Below are positions 1 through 13,100 of a DNA stretch of 64,000 bases, one piece after another. Below the pieces are notes generated by a model. It was not told the DNA's origin. It did not search any database and was given only the letters and a program-made list of their open reading frames with translations. Position numbers and translations under genes: made by a program. Each line of letters starts with the position of its first letter. The first letter of the stretch is position 1. Origin of the DNA: Pseudopyrenochaeta lycopersici (lineage: Eukaryota > Ascomycota > Dothideomycetes > Pleosporales > Pseudopyrenochaetaceae); the NCBI GenBank assembly GCA_003313425.1, contig NHZP01000019.1, positions 744,001 to 808,000 on the forward strand. Direction: 5' to 3'.

Positions 1-818
1 TTGTCTGCAGACTTAGGTAAGTCCGTGATAAAGTCTATTACTATATCTTCCTATAGCTTTATAGGTACCTTAATTACCTGCGACTTACTATAGGGTGCAT
101 GAGTAGTATGTTTATTTTATTAGCAGGGTACACATTTCTTAATATATATTTCTACTTTCTACCTAAGGTTTGTGATATAGTAGTTTTATTAGATAAGTTC
201 TATTATTTTTGTAATTCCTAGGTGTCTGTGTATTAGATTATTGTAGTGTTATTAGATAATAGCTTCGTGTAGGTTCTTAGGAACTTCTGCTTGTACTTTT
301 AAGATTACGTAGTATTCTTGTAAAGGTCCTAGGGTTCTATCCTTATTTATCTTTAGGATCGCTATGCGAACTTTAGTTTTCTTTCCTACTATATTATATC
401 TTCTGCTTAGTATACCTGCTCTTCTATTTTCTTTCCCTAGTGTATAGATAATCTTAAACTTGTATTATCTTAGAAGTTCTAACTATCTTACTTGTCTTTA
501 GTTTAGTTGTTTTATTATCATTGTAATGGGCTGCGCCCTTTAGGCCTCTTCGCCCATAACAATCATGAAGTATATTAGGTTCTAGTAGTCTGTATAAATA
601 GTAAGTTCTAAGCAACTTTCTGTATATGCTCTCTAATATCGCAGTGCGTTAACGATAGCTTTTAGTTCCTTGTTGTAGATGTTGTATTATTCTTCTATCT
701 ATAAGAACTTGCGCGAGTAATACGCTATAGGGTGCTATTTTCTGTCCTTTTTTTATAAGGCTACTACTCTAATTACGAGGTCTAATGCGTCTGTTTTAAT
801 CTTTAGTAGTTGTCTACT

Positions 819-1024
819 TGTTAGATTCAAGGACTATTTAGCTTGATCTTTGATAAATTTTGATGATGAACGTGATTAATTAATTCTGTGTTCTCTCCGT
901 TTTCTGCTTTTGTATGCCCCTCTGCTAAGTAGTTACACCTAAGAGTTTGTGCTACTATCTAGGATCTCGCAACTTAGAGATTAACACGTGATATCTAACA
1001 CTCTATCAGGCTTTACATCTGACA
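819..1024 (-). repeat. Copia 3' LTR (left)
   Basis: Starts TGTTAGATTC and ends ATCTGACA. It pairs with 5811-6016; differences are almost all C/T or G/A. Here the outer (left) half keeps the unmutated bases while the inner half is more mutated. Confidence 0.88.
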
Positions 1025-4000
1025 CACCCCCTTAGCTTAGATAACTATATAAGCTAGATAACTAATTATAAGCCCCTTATATAATTATAAGGTCCTTAAG
1101 TTATCTCTAGATCTCTTTAAGTAGTGCTTCTTTTATTACCTTATAGTTTCTTACTTCTACTAGTCTAAGTTATTTTAAGAAGTTATTCTATTTATTATAG
1201 GGTAATGCCTTTGTAAGCCTGTCTGCGATTATTTTAGTTAAATATACATACTCTATTTTTATCTTTCCTAATAAAACCTCTTATCTAAGCTAATAATTGT
1301 AGATATTAATATAGCGAAGCTTAGTCTAGAGCTTTAAAACTTCTGTAGTTACTAGCTAGATTGTTTAAGTATTATCGCACTAAATTATTATCGTAGGTAA
1401 TAGTAGCTTAACTTCTAGTTCTTCTAGCAGTTGCGTTGTAAAGATCGCTTCTTTAGCTACTTATAATAGTGCTAGTAATTCAGCTTTAGTTATTAATGTG
1501 GTTACTGTATCTTATTTATTTGCTTTCTATGCGACCAGCCTATTAAATAACTTAATTATATATCCTTAAGAGCTTTTCCTATCTAAGGTGTTGTCAGTAA
1601 ATAAGGCGTCGCTTACGACTTGTAGGTGATTGCCTCCTCTAAGTTGCAATGCTCGCGACTTTATCTTATTAAGGTATAGTAGTACTCTGTTAGCAGCATC
1701 GTAGTGCTCTTTGCTAGGGTTTAATAGGAATTGTACTAGTCTTAATGTGGCGAAAGCAATATTAGGCCTTGTCGTAACTGCTGCGTATAGTAGTAAACTA
1801 ACTTTGCGTTAATACTTATTAACTTTAGATAGTGTTGCTAATCCTGAGCGCAGCTTTAGTTTAACTGTGCTTATTAGTATGTTATGTTAATAATTCTAAT
1901 TATTAACTAAACGACTTATCTTCTTAGCGTAAGCAGCTTAAGAGAGATAAATAAGTCATTAATCTTGCTTTTGGATAACCTTAACTCCTAGAAACTACTG
2001 CAAGTCGTCACTACCTATTATCGTGTACTTTCTTATAAGCAGCTTAACTACTTATTCTACTTCTGTAGTCTTTAACTTATAGTATATAAGAATAATATTA
2101 TCTACGTAGAAGAAGATAATAAGTCTATCTTTAATTATATAGTATAGCTTATATAGTACTTCTATAAATCTTAGGGCTTTAAGGGTTATTATAAACTCCT
2201 TTTACTATAGTAAGAGTAATATTTAGAGCCTGTATAACGCCTTCTAAACTTAGAGGATTGCGCCTTTCTTATAATATCCGCGCGGTATCTTTATATATAC
2301 TTCTTAGTCTATAGTCGCATATATAAATACGTTTATTACGTTATATTATTTTAGTTTAAGATTATACTTAGCTGTAATTGCTATTAGCATTTAAAAGGAC
2401 CTGCTTACTAACGTGGCAGTATATATGTCTTGCGTTGTAATATGTTGCTGTTAGTCTCCTTAGACTACGAGTCGTGCTTTACACTTAAGGAATTAATTGT
2501 GCTTGTTTAGCTTATATGTGTACACTTATATATAGTTAAGGATTTATTATCCTGCGGCCTTAATTAGCTTAAGCAGGACCTCTGTCTACGACTTTATTTA
2601 TCTATAGCTTTTAAGGTGCACTTATTCTGCCTCTTTAAATAGCTCTCCTATAGGATAGTATTTAAGGTTAGTGTATAGTATAAGTAGTAGTAGAAGTTAG
2701 CTTTAGTAGATCTTTAAGCCTTTAGCGAGCATCCTTTTTATCTAAGCTTTATTAATAACTTTCCCTCTATAGTTCCCTACGTTGCCTGCCTAGGTGCTAG
2801 CTATAAAGGCGGCTGCCTAAGGAATTAGTTTTAGTAAGTATAAGTTTATATTAGCTACTTATACACCTGCTATTAGACTTATAAGGAGTACTGCTAGTAG
2901 TAGCGTAGATAGAGTAGTTAGGTATGTGTCCCTAATTCTCCTTCTGCGATAGTATCCTAGTAGATCTTCCTCTTTAGAGTTATTAGTGTCCTTAACTATA
3001 TTATCTTTATAAAAGGACTTAGTCTCTAGTTAATAGACTAGAGCAGAAAGCTCTATTATCCTTATATAGGTTGTAATTTCTTAGAGCGTACTGTGCATAA
3101 GGTTATCTATTAGGTCTTTAGTTTTACTATTAAATACTGTTTACTCGTTAAATATAATATCTCGTGTGCTTATTACTTTTGCAAGAGATAGGATCTAAAT
3201 TTAATAGATATTTAAGGATTAATAGCTAACTAAGTAGCTGACCTAGGCTTTCAGATCCAGCCGTTAAAGTCGTGATTTGCCTTAGTAAGTATTATCTATT
3301 ATTGCGAATGCTTTGCAGCTATAGGCTTTTAATTAAGCGAGATTCAGCTTCTTAGATATCGTAACGACTCTATTATTAAGTGCAACCCTAGTAAAGAAGA
3401 CCTTGTACAGTGTCTTCTAGTTGTTTGCATAATTTAGTATTTAATTATATAGGTACACGCTAGCTTAAGTAATTTCGGGCTATAGCTCCTAGGATAGGTT
3501 AGTATTAAGGCGCATAGCACGCAATTTCTCTTTATTCACACCCCTTAAGCGTTCAGCACCTCTATTCTAATCTTATATATCTAGGGCAGAAGGCTTAATA
3601 GTTATCTCTTGTAATGCTAACTAGCGTTCTACTTCTAGCTTAACTATCGTAATTTTATTATCTAACTTAATAACTTTAATTACAATATTAAACTAGTTCT
3701 TTATAAATAGAATAAAGTTTAAAAGAGTCTTAATTATTAATTTAGCGGGACAATTATCTGTAAAATAGAAGTCCTATTATATACTAGAGAACCTATCTGT
3801 AATAAGCATTTAACTCTTCTCCTTTATTATACTTTATATTTTATATGCATAGAAATTAATAGCTAGTCTTTTACTAGGTCTATCTTTATAAGTTTGTAGT
3901 GCTCTTCTAATTTAGCGTTAGGACTTAGATCTCCTATAGGAGTTACACTCTACTATAGTAATGCCTTTTATCTGCACCCCCTAAGCTTGCGAAATAAGGT

Positions 4001-5810
4001 GCTTAACAGCAACTAGCCCTAGATAGCCTAATCGCTTATACCAGAGCAAGGCTAATACCTTTTATGCAGCTCTTTCTGTTTATAACGTTATCTTGTGTGT
4101 ATAGTTAGAAGCCTAGTGTATTAGTTAATACTTAATCACCTATTAGCTATAAATCTTAGTAAGACTTCTTATAATTATTCTGTCTACTTTTCTAAGTATA
4201 GTTAGTTTAATTTTAGTGTCCTACTACATACCTCTCTACCTTAATAATTAGAATAATACTAGATTATAGTGTAGGTCAGGGCACAGAGCTACGTCGTGTA
4301 ACGTTAGTCTGTTAATTCCTTGCCGCCCTATAAGAGTTAGCTTAATTAAGCTGTACTCCTTAACTTATATCTTTATATTACCTACCTATATAAAGTCTCT
4401 ATATATAGGTAGTCTGAAGTTGTAGAGTCTATTAGAGCCGTTCGTTATATAATAGGTTAAACCTAAGTTAAGAATAAATAAATACCTTAATAGGTAATTA
4501 TTAAAGTTAGTTCTAAATAACGCTAAGACGAAGGCAGTATCTATCCTTATAATACTTCGTCCTTCTAGTTAATTATCTAGCACTTCTAGAGTAGGAGTGT
4601 GCAAATTTTTTATAATTAGTGTATTTAAATAGAGTTTACTTTACCCTTATAAGAGGCTCTAGAACTTAGGATCTTACTCTTACTTTATCCTTACGTAGTT
4701 CTCTAGCATAGGTTTTAGTTTAAACTATTCTAGCGCCTTATTAGGGTGTATATAGTAACACTCTTTAAGTAAATAGCGTATCTTGCATGCTAGGCACTTA
4801 GAGCTTCTAACTTTACTAGATAGCTCCTAGTCTAAGGACAATCTCTTCGTCTCCTTCTAACCACGTTAATCTTAGAGTCTGCCCTACTTTTATAGATTTA
4901 GAGCACTAGGTTTATAGAAGTTTTCCTTCTTATTTCCCTGTATGCTTTCTAAATTATCCGCGTAAAACGCTAAGTTATCTAATACTGCATATGCGCTTTT
5001 ATATCTGCCTATTTTCTAAGGCTTTATTATAACTATATAGTCTCTAAACTACTTTATTATCTTACAGCGTGTAATACTAAAAGTAAATTAACTAGTATCC
5101 TAAAATAAGGTAGCCTATGTAGGTGCTATATTCTATACTATAACTATAAAGTCTTTAGTAACTAAGTTTATGTCCTTTACCTTAGTAACTCCTTTTACCT
5201 CTGCTTATGTTACAGCTTAATCGTAATTAGTAAGCTACAGATCCTAGTTAGCTGTATTTCTTATTAGCTTTAGTGATTCGAGGTATTAGTCTTGCGCGCG
5301 TTCGTGTTTAATTCGCTTATCTATGCTAACTGTGTCTGTAAGGTTCTTAATCTATTAACGCGGGTTTTACCCTATCTTATAGTATATTTCCTGCAGGTAA
5401 GGTAAGATAGTAGATTATATAAAGATTATAATCTCCCTAATAGCCTTCTACTTATCTAAGTATTTCCTTTCTTAATTCTTATAGTTTTATTTCCTTATCT
5501 TAAAGTACTCTATGTCTTATTTAAGAGCGGTTATCCTAGACTTAGCGAGGTTAGCTATTAATTAAGGTCTAATATTAGCCCTTTAAGGCGTGTAATTAGC
5601 GATGTTTAGAGCCTCTAGAGGTTCAGGTTCTTTAAGGAATGCGAGAATAGATTCTAGATTAACTTTATGCTATATTCTGTACGCGTCGCACCTTACTAAT
5701 AGCTGCGCCTTCTATTTCGTAAAATTAAGTTGGCTGGTAAGGACTACAGTAGGATCGCGTTGGGTTAGGTAGGCTATTATCGTATCGATTAAGGCAGTAA
5801 GACTCTTAAT

Positions 5811-6016
5811 TATTAGATTTAAGGACTATTTAGCTTGATCTTTAATAAATTTTGATGATAAACGTGATTGATTGATTCTGTGTTCTCTCCGTTTTCTGCT
5901 TTTGTATGCCCCTCTGCCAAGTGGTTACACCCGAGAGTTTGTGCTACCATCTAGGATCTCGCAACTTAGAGATCGACACGTGACATCTAACACCCTATCA
6001 GGCTTTACATCTGACA
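5811..6016 (-). repeat. Copia 5' LTR (right)
   Basis: Pairs with 819-1024. Its inner (left) edge is mutated (TATTAGATTT against TGTTAGATTC), while its outer half keeps CpA and GpG sites lost in the partner. Followed by the CTACT target duplicate at 6017-6021. Confidence 0.88.
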
Positions 6017-9000
6017 CTACTAGTAAATAATATAAGTACTAGTTTAGCTGTGCATGCCTTTTTCAGCGTTTTAAAGGCTTGTTGTTATTCTTTATTCTAG
6101 TCCTATTTTTCCTCTTTTTTCGTTAGTCTTATTAAGGGTACTGCAATCTTAGTAAAGTCCTTAATAAACTGTCTATTAAAGTTAATAAACCCTAGGAATA
6201 ACTAAATGTCCTTAACTGTTTATAGTGTTTTCTATTCTCGGATTGTCCTAACTTTAGATTTGCTAATCTATACTCCTCGTCTTCTAACTATATGTCCTAG
6301 GAATTCTACCTCTTCTTTATAAAATTCGCATTTCTCTAGTTTTAACTTAAGATAGTAGTTCTTTAGTCGTCGTAGTACCTCCTTAACATATTATTTGTGT
6401 TCCTTTATGTTTCTAGAGTAAACTAAAATGTTATCTAGGTAGGCTATTGCATATATATTAAGATATTCTGCTAAGACGTTATTAATTAAGTCCTAATACG
6501 TCGCTAGCGCGTTTATTAGGCTAAAGGGTATTACCGTGTACTTATAATATCTATATTGTGTCCTAAAGGCAGTTTTCTATTCCTCTCCTTTCTTTATTCT
6601 AATAAGGTTATATACTCCTCTTAGGTCTAGCGCAGTAAAATATTAAGCTCTTATTAATCTATTGCGTAGTTCTTATATATTAGGTAGTAGGTAGCAGTTC
6701 TTCTTAGTAATATTATTTAACTTCCTATAGTTAATGCATAACCTTAATACTCTATCTTTCTTTAGCGCGAATAGGACAGGGTATCTTGCTAAGGACTTAG
6801 ATTTTCTAATAAAACCCTTTACTAAATTTTTATTAATATATTTTTTTAAGACGTCTAGCTTATAGTCGCTTAGGCGGTATATTAGTACGAACCTAGGTTA
6901 CTTACCTTCTATAAGTTCTATCTTATAATCCTATTCTTAGTGCTTTAGTAGTACTTCCCTTCCTACCTTTTTAATAAATATATCTGTAAATTCTTTATAT
7001 TCTTCTAAGATCTTAGGAGTAGTAACTAACTCTTTAGTCTTCTTAGCGTTCTTTACTAGCTGCTAATAAAGTAGCTGTTTCTTAGCTTTTCGCGAAGGCT
7101 TAATACTTATTATTGTCTTCTTATCTGCTAAGGTATGCGACTATTACGTAGGCATTCTTACGTTATTTTTTGTACGTATAGATACTCTTTATTCTGTCTA
7201 GTTAATTACTAGGTTATAGTGTCTTAACTAAGGTAGTCCTAGTATAATATTATAGGCGGCCGTCCTAAAGACGTCTAGTTTAACCTAGTATGTTTTAGAG
7301 GCTAGGCTAAGGCTAGTAGTAACCTCGTAGGTTATTATCCTTCCTAATTTTCTGTTTACTACTATTATCTAGTAGGGTGTTTTCTTTAAGATAGGTTATA
7401 GCCTTACTTTTAATATAGCTGTTTTAGAGATGTAGTTTGCTTATAATCTAGAATCTATTAGTGCCTTTAGCTCCTTTCCTTAAAGTTTTATTCTGAGTTA
7501 GAAGAGACTCTCTTCCTTTTATTAGATAGCCTAACACTATTTATTAGTGCTGTCTAGTTATAGACGAATCTCTTGTCTAGTTCTAGCCTTCTTACTATAG
7601 GAAGGTTTAGTTTCTAGTTCCTGTCTAAAAAAGAATTTTCCTTAAAACTGTTTGCTTCCTTTTCTAGCTTATAGCGCTTATATCCTAGATTTATGCAGGT
7701 CTGCTATAATTTGTTAGTGCATCGCTTATTTATAATAATATTTTAATTTGCGGTATGCTTGTTATTATGTCCTAGGAAATAATTTGTTATTTGTTTATCT
7801 TATAAGTAGTTAATGTAATTATCTTGTTAGTAGTTGTACTATTACTATTTACACGCTCCCTTTAGTATTAGAAAGTGTCCTTCTTATAGCTTAATAGCGT
7901 AGTAGTAGTCGCAGTAGTTATATGTGCAGTAGAGGTATAATAATAATCTATGTCTTAGGTTTCTCTAGTTGTAGTTGTATTAGAAGAGCCTTCGTCCTTT
8001 CTCTACTTAGGCCGCGGCTTTTTATTTAATTTACTGCTTAGCTTGTTCTGTAGAGAATCTAATACACTTAATATTTTCTATTACGTATTCTTAATATATA
8101 TTATTTTAGTTTAAGGGTTTACACTTTATTTTCTAGTCTCAGCATCGCGTGCATACGTATTTCTTGCTGTGTATTTTCTATAGTGCTAGTATATCTTATG
8201 TTTTTTGTACTTCGTTATCTAGTGCCTATGCTTCCTTAATACTTTCTATAGGTAGTAGTAGGTCCTAGTTAACTAGGGTCTCTAGATGTGATTCTGCTAG
8301 AGCCTTATTATTTTAGTTAATTTCTTATGTGTTTAGGGTAACCTGTCTATAAGTTTCTATAATCTAGTTATTATCCTAACGTAGTAGTAATAAAGGTCTA
8401 GTGCTATAGTTAGGTGTAGTAACTACCTCCTAGTCTCTAAATTAGGTGTTATTAAAGTTTTTAATTATATTAACTTTAAGTTAGGTAACTTTATTCTTTT
8501 ACCTATAATTCTTTACGAAATGTCCTTTCTTCCTATAATTATAGTAATTTCCTTTTAACTTCTCTATATCTGTCTTCTAGTTTCCTACCTTCTTATTCTC
8601 TTACTTCTTATTAACGTTATCTAGATATATTAGTTCTAGTTTATTAGAAGTGTAGTAACTAGTAGTGTAAGTGTTCTTAGGGTAGCGAATATAGCTTTTT
8701 TATTTACCTGTGTAGTTTATTCTTCGTTTTCTATAGCTTTATAGTTCTTAGTTTAGTTTATATAAGTTATTATTAATTCTTATATAGTTATTAATTAGGT
8801 TATTAAGGTCTTTAATAACGCATTCTATTCTTATAAGTTCCTCCTTAACCTATAGTTTTAGGCCTTATTAGAATATTTATTTAAGAGCCTTATTATCCTA
8901 TCTAATAATTATAGAGTACTACTTAAACTTATTAGTATAGTTAGTAATAGAGGTGTACTATTTAAGTTCCTGTATGTGTTGTTCTGCCGCAACTTTCTTA

Positions 9001-9540
9001 GTCTGTATTCTAAAGATTTGCTAGATATACTTTTTAAACTTATCCTAATCTTTAAATATTTCTGTGTTTTCCGCGTTAATAACTTCTTAGTCTATATATT
9101 ATTCTAGTTATAGCGTAACCTAGTCTAGTACCTTACCTATAAAGTAAGTAATCGCGATAGGTACCTTATTACTTTTAGCGATGTCTTTATAGAGACAGAA
9201 GTACAGGTTAAGTTAGAGTAACTATCCTTTTAGATATTGTCTGTTACTGCTAAACGTAGCAGGTTTGCTAATTAGGCGACCTTTAGTAGTTATAGTTAAA
9301 GAGTTAGGGGTAGCTACGTATTCGCTAGGGCTGCTTATCTTAAGGGTAATTAAAATATTAAAGATCTAATTAAGTAGTTATAATATAAAGTAACTAGTGT
9401 TAACTAGTTGTTATCTTTAGAGTATTTTATAGATATGTAGGCTAGGTTAAAAGTAGAAGTATTAAATAGTAGTATACTTATAGATTGTTTTAAGTTAATT
9501 ACAATATGCTATAGGGCTATATTGTGCGAGTCTATATACA

Positions 9541-9741
9541 TGATTGTCTTATAGGATTCCTATAAGGCCCCCTCTAGGATTTCTGGGTTTGTCTCCGTCC
9601 CATAGGACATAGTCCGTCTTGGCGTGGGATCACGTGACTCTGGCGTCATCGGTTGGTTCAGAGGCTCGGCCTCTTCGTTGGTCGTCCGTGCCTCCTCCCT
9701 CATCCTCATAACCGCCGCCTTCCCACTTCCTGTTTGTAACA
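9541..9741 (-). repeat. Probable 5' LTR of gypsy A (GC-richer island)
   Basis: A 200-bp stretch with clearly higher GC and no RIP-like decay, set in AT-rich sequence. On the minus strand it begins TGTTACAAACAGG and runs into a TATA-like segment (tgtatatagactcgc) that resembles the sequence near 15780 (tgtatatagatcgc). A 60-codon minus-strand reading frame crosses it but has no family resemblance and no fungal coding context; I treat it as LTR sequence. The inner border is not defined because the partner LTR is outside the window. Confidence 0.5.
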
Positions 9742-9927
9742 TTTTCTCGCCTTTACCTATGTACTTAACTAGGTAGGGTTTTACCTATTTAGCAGCTTCG
9801 CCTCTTATGTAGCTAGACATAAGTACTGCTTAATCGTTGTTATCTATAGTAGTTATATTAAACTTAAAGAAGAGGTTAAACTAGAGTAACTATTCTTTAA
9901 GCTTAAAGTAATCTCTATAGAAGAGGT
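9742..9927 (-). mobile_element. Gag-region fragment of a third gypsy element (A2), left piece
   Basis: AT-rich sequence resembling the gag region of gypsy A at about 9100-9240 (shared runs such as agagtaactat). It stops exactly at the GAGGT duplicate bordering gypsy B and resumes at 15465, so gypsy B sits inside it. Its junction with gypsy A at 9741 suggests that A also inserted into A2, but this cannot be verified without the other end of A. Confidence 0.5.
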
Positions 9928-10149
9928 TGTCACGGTAACTACCGTGGTTCCCGCAACACCTGAATTGACTAGCCCTGTCGAGGCCTGAGCTCGAGCACAG
10001 GCCTAGCCCCTGAGTATTCTTCTGCACCTAAGTTTCTGTTCTCTTCTCTTCTTTACGCAACGTCTTATATTACACCTAAGATTGTACGTAGTATAATAAT
10101 TAAGCTATTAGTTAAGCGTTAAAATCCCTACTCGTAGCCTCTCGTAATA
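9928..10149 (+). repeat. Gypsy B 5' LTR
   Basis: Starts TGTCACGGTAAC; the terminal bases read CGTAATA where the partner reads CGTGACA, so the inner edge is mutated while the outer ~90 bp keep many C and G bases lost in the other LTR. Confidence 0.87.
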
Positions 10150-13100
10150 TTACGTTGCGTTATTTACTATAGCCTCTTAAGAAAATATAGATCTATTTTA
10201 GCTTATCTTATAATAGCTGCAGGAACTAAAGGTTAGTAGTAAAGCGTTAAAAGCTAGAAATAAAGCCTTACAGGCCTCCTTATCTAAGCAGGAAGCCTAC
10301 TATTATAAAGAGATAGCGACTCTACGCTAAGAACTTAAGGTAATTAAGATAAAGTCTGCTACTGCTCTAGCTATCGTAATAACTAAAGCTAAGAGCTAAC
10401 TAGGTAATAAAGAGATATTATCTAGTAATAGATCCTCTCCTATAACTCTTACTCTACCTATAACCTAAACCTCTCTTTCTAAACCCTCTATAATTAAGCT
10501 AAAATTAGAATAACTCTCTAACCTACCTACGTTTAGTAGAAGGAAGAAGGATCTCTTACTCTTCCTAATAAAACTGCAATATAAATTAAAAAGAAACGCT
10601 AATTAATTTGTAAATAAAGAAGCCTACCTAATCTACGTACACTCTTATCTTAAGCGCAACTCTACTATACTAGTAGACCCTCTTATAGATAAAGATATTA
10701 TAACTATAGATTAACTTATTAGATTCCTTAACACTACTTATAGAGATCTAAACTAAGAACTTACTGCGTAGAGCTAATTAGATAACTTAAAATAGGGAAA
10801 GAAAAACTTCCTATCTTACTTTGCAGATTTTAGAAGGCTAGTAGCTAATACTAACCTAAATAAAGGAGCCTAGATTAACTAACTCTGCTACTCTCTCTCT
10901 AATAATTTAAGAAGAGTTATAGTTAGCGTACTAATCTTTTAGTCTCTAAATAATTATGCGAACCTAATCGCGTTATATAATAATAATTTACGTTACCTAC
11001 TATCTTAACCTAAATAACGCTAGTATCTAACAGAAATAGAGATTAACGTTACTAACTACGTACCTGTTAGTTCTGTAGAGCGTTAAAAATAGATTAAGAA
11101 AGGACGCTGTTTTAAATGCGACTCTAAAGATTATATCTCCTATTACTACTCTATTCTTCTGCCCTAACTACGTATAAATAGTTATTATCTGCAGTTACTA
11201 AAAAGCCCTTAGAGTCGCAGATCCTTAACCTTAACTAGTAGCTTAAGATAATCTTACGGACGTAAAGCAGCTTATTCCTACTCTTATAAGGGAAAAGCCT
11301 CGTCCTAAGAATAAGTTACTCTCTAGGACTGCGCACTTACTAAATCTCTACTAAACTCTAGGCTACGCCCTATTAAGACTTATAGAAATATAGTATAACT
11401 ATACCTTACTTAATCTAATAAAGCTCTATAAAGAGTAACCTAAAAGCCCTTATTAATACTAGAGTAACTAGTATTAGTTATATCTATAGAGATCTCGCGC
11501 GTAACCTAAAACTAAATTAAATACTGCTGCTTTACGTTATATACCTAACTAGATTTACTAGAACTGTACTTAATAGTAGAGAAGTCTCTTACACTATTAA
11601 CCTAACCCTCTGCTACGAAAACTATATAGAGAACCTACACTTATATATTATAAATATAGGCTATTATAATATAATCTTTAGCTAACTTTAGATATATAAG
11701 TATAAGATTAGCGTAGATTATAAGTATAAATAGCTAAAGTTTAACGCTTAATAGTGCACTAAACGCTGCCTACGCAAGAACTATAACACGAACCTACTAA
11801 AGACTAAAGCCTTAGCTAGTATACTAGTCTATACTAGTTGCTCTAGGCCTACTTGCCTAAACCTAACTATCTAATACTAACATAACTACTAGTTACTTAA
11901 GATAAATTACTAACTAAAAGAACCTGTAGAAGAGTCCCTAGAGACTCCTGCTTTAAGACCTAATAGAGAAGAAGAACCTAACCTCTTATCTTAACCTAAC
12001 CTAGATATATACTATATTAGAGCTAAACTACTTATTTACCTAGCTAAGAAGTAAGACTATAAAATATTTATAGTATTAATTACTAATATTAATAAAGCCC
12101 TTACTCCTTAGACCTATACTAACCTAGCTACTAAGGTACCTAGTAAATATTATAATCTGCTTATAGTCTTTTCGCGATAAGAGTTAGATTAGCTACCTAA
12201 AAGACAGCTATATAATTATATAATTAACCTTAAGGAAGGTAAATAACCTAACCTTAGGCTACTATACAGTATATCCTAGAATAAGCTACTCGTATTACGT
12301 AAATACCTTAAAGATAACCTCTTAAAAGGCTTTATCTAAGCTAGCTTATCCTCTATCGCTTTACCTATTATTTTTATTAAGAAACTAAGAGGAGGCCTTT
12401 AATTCTATGTAGACTACTAAGGCCTTAATACTATTACTATTAAGAACTAATACCTAATACTACTAATCTAGGAAACCCTAAACTAACTTAGTAAAGCTAA
12501 GTACTACATAAAGCTTAATATTATTACTGCCTTTAACCGCCTCTATATTATAGAAGGAGACGAATAGCTAACTACCTTCTGTATAAGATATAGTATATTT
12601 AAGTACCTTGTTATGCCCTTTAGCTTAGCTAACGCGCTAAGCACGTTCTAATACTTTATAAATAACGTTCTACGTCTATACCTAGATATTTTCTGTACTA
12701 CCTACCTTAATAATATCTTAATCTATAGTAAGAACCTATAAGAGTACTAAAAATATATCTAATCTATCCTTAGAGCCTTATAAGAAGCTAGATTATAACT
12801 TAATATTAATAAGTACGAGTTTTACTAATCTAAGGTTATATACCTAGGCTACGTAATTACTATAAGCAAAGTAAAGATAGACCCTAGAAAGGTTTAAGCT
12901 ATCTAAGACTAGGAATACCTAAAGAATATAAAAGACGTACGCGCTTTCCTAGAGTTCGCTAACTTCTACTAGAGGTTTATTAATAACTTCTTATATATAG
13001 TTATACCTCTAGTACACCTAATAAAGAAGGACACTAAGTTCTCCTTTACTAATACTTACTACGAAGTATTTAATAATTTAAAATAAGCTTTTACAACCGC

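Larger units (their letters stand above)
819..6016 (-). mobile_element. Ty1/copia LTR retrotransposon, complete but RIP-degraded, nested in gypsy A
   Basis: The element is 5198 bp with two ~206-bp LTRs and a perfect 5-bp target duplication CTACT at 814-818 and 6017-6021. A pyrimidine run just inside the left LTR (after 1024) reads as a polypurine tract on the minus strand, so the element runs right to left. A minus-strand reverse transcriptase motif FFYVDNII lies at about 2090-2118 (copia has YVDDI). All frames carry many TAA/TAG codons. It interrupts the RNase H region of the surrounding gypsy element, so it is the younger insertion. Complete in length, dead in coding capacity. Confidence 0.88.
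1..9741 (-). mobile_element. Ty3/gypsy LTR retrotransposon A, RIP-degraded, 3' part beyond window start
   Basis: An AT-rich, stop-riddled element reading right to left. On the minus strand a reverse transcriptase signature reads AYLDNILVY at about 6420-6450 (the family has YLDDILVY; the D-to-N change fits G-to-A mutation). Upstream in element order a decayed zinc knuckle lies at about 8510-8560 and gag-like sequence reaches about 9300. RNase H is split by the copia element: the minus-strand reading FKTLKKA (near 6080) resumes as KIKTDALDLV left of position 818. Positions 1-818 should be late RNase H to integrase, so the 3' LTR is off the window. The minus-strand start TGTTAC at 9741 with a TATA-like tatataga near 9535 looks like the 5' LTR. 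No frame is intact. The superfamily is firm; the exact right border is inferred. Confidence 0.8.

Noticed and set aside
9560..9742. 60-codon minus-strand open frame in a GC-rich island
   Set aside because: It coincides with an LTR-like island and shows no family resemblance or gene context.
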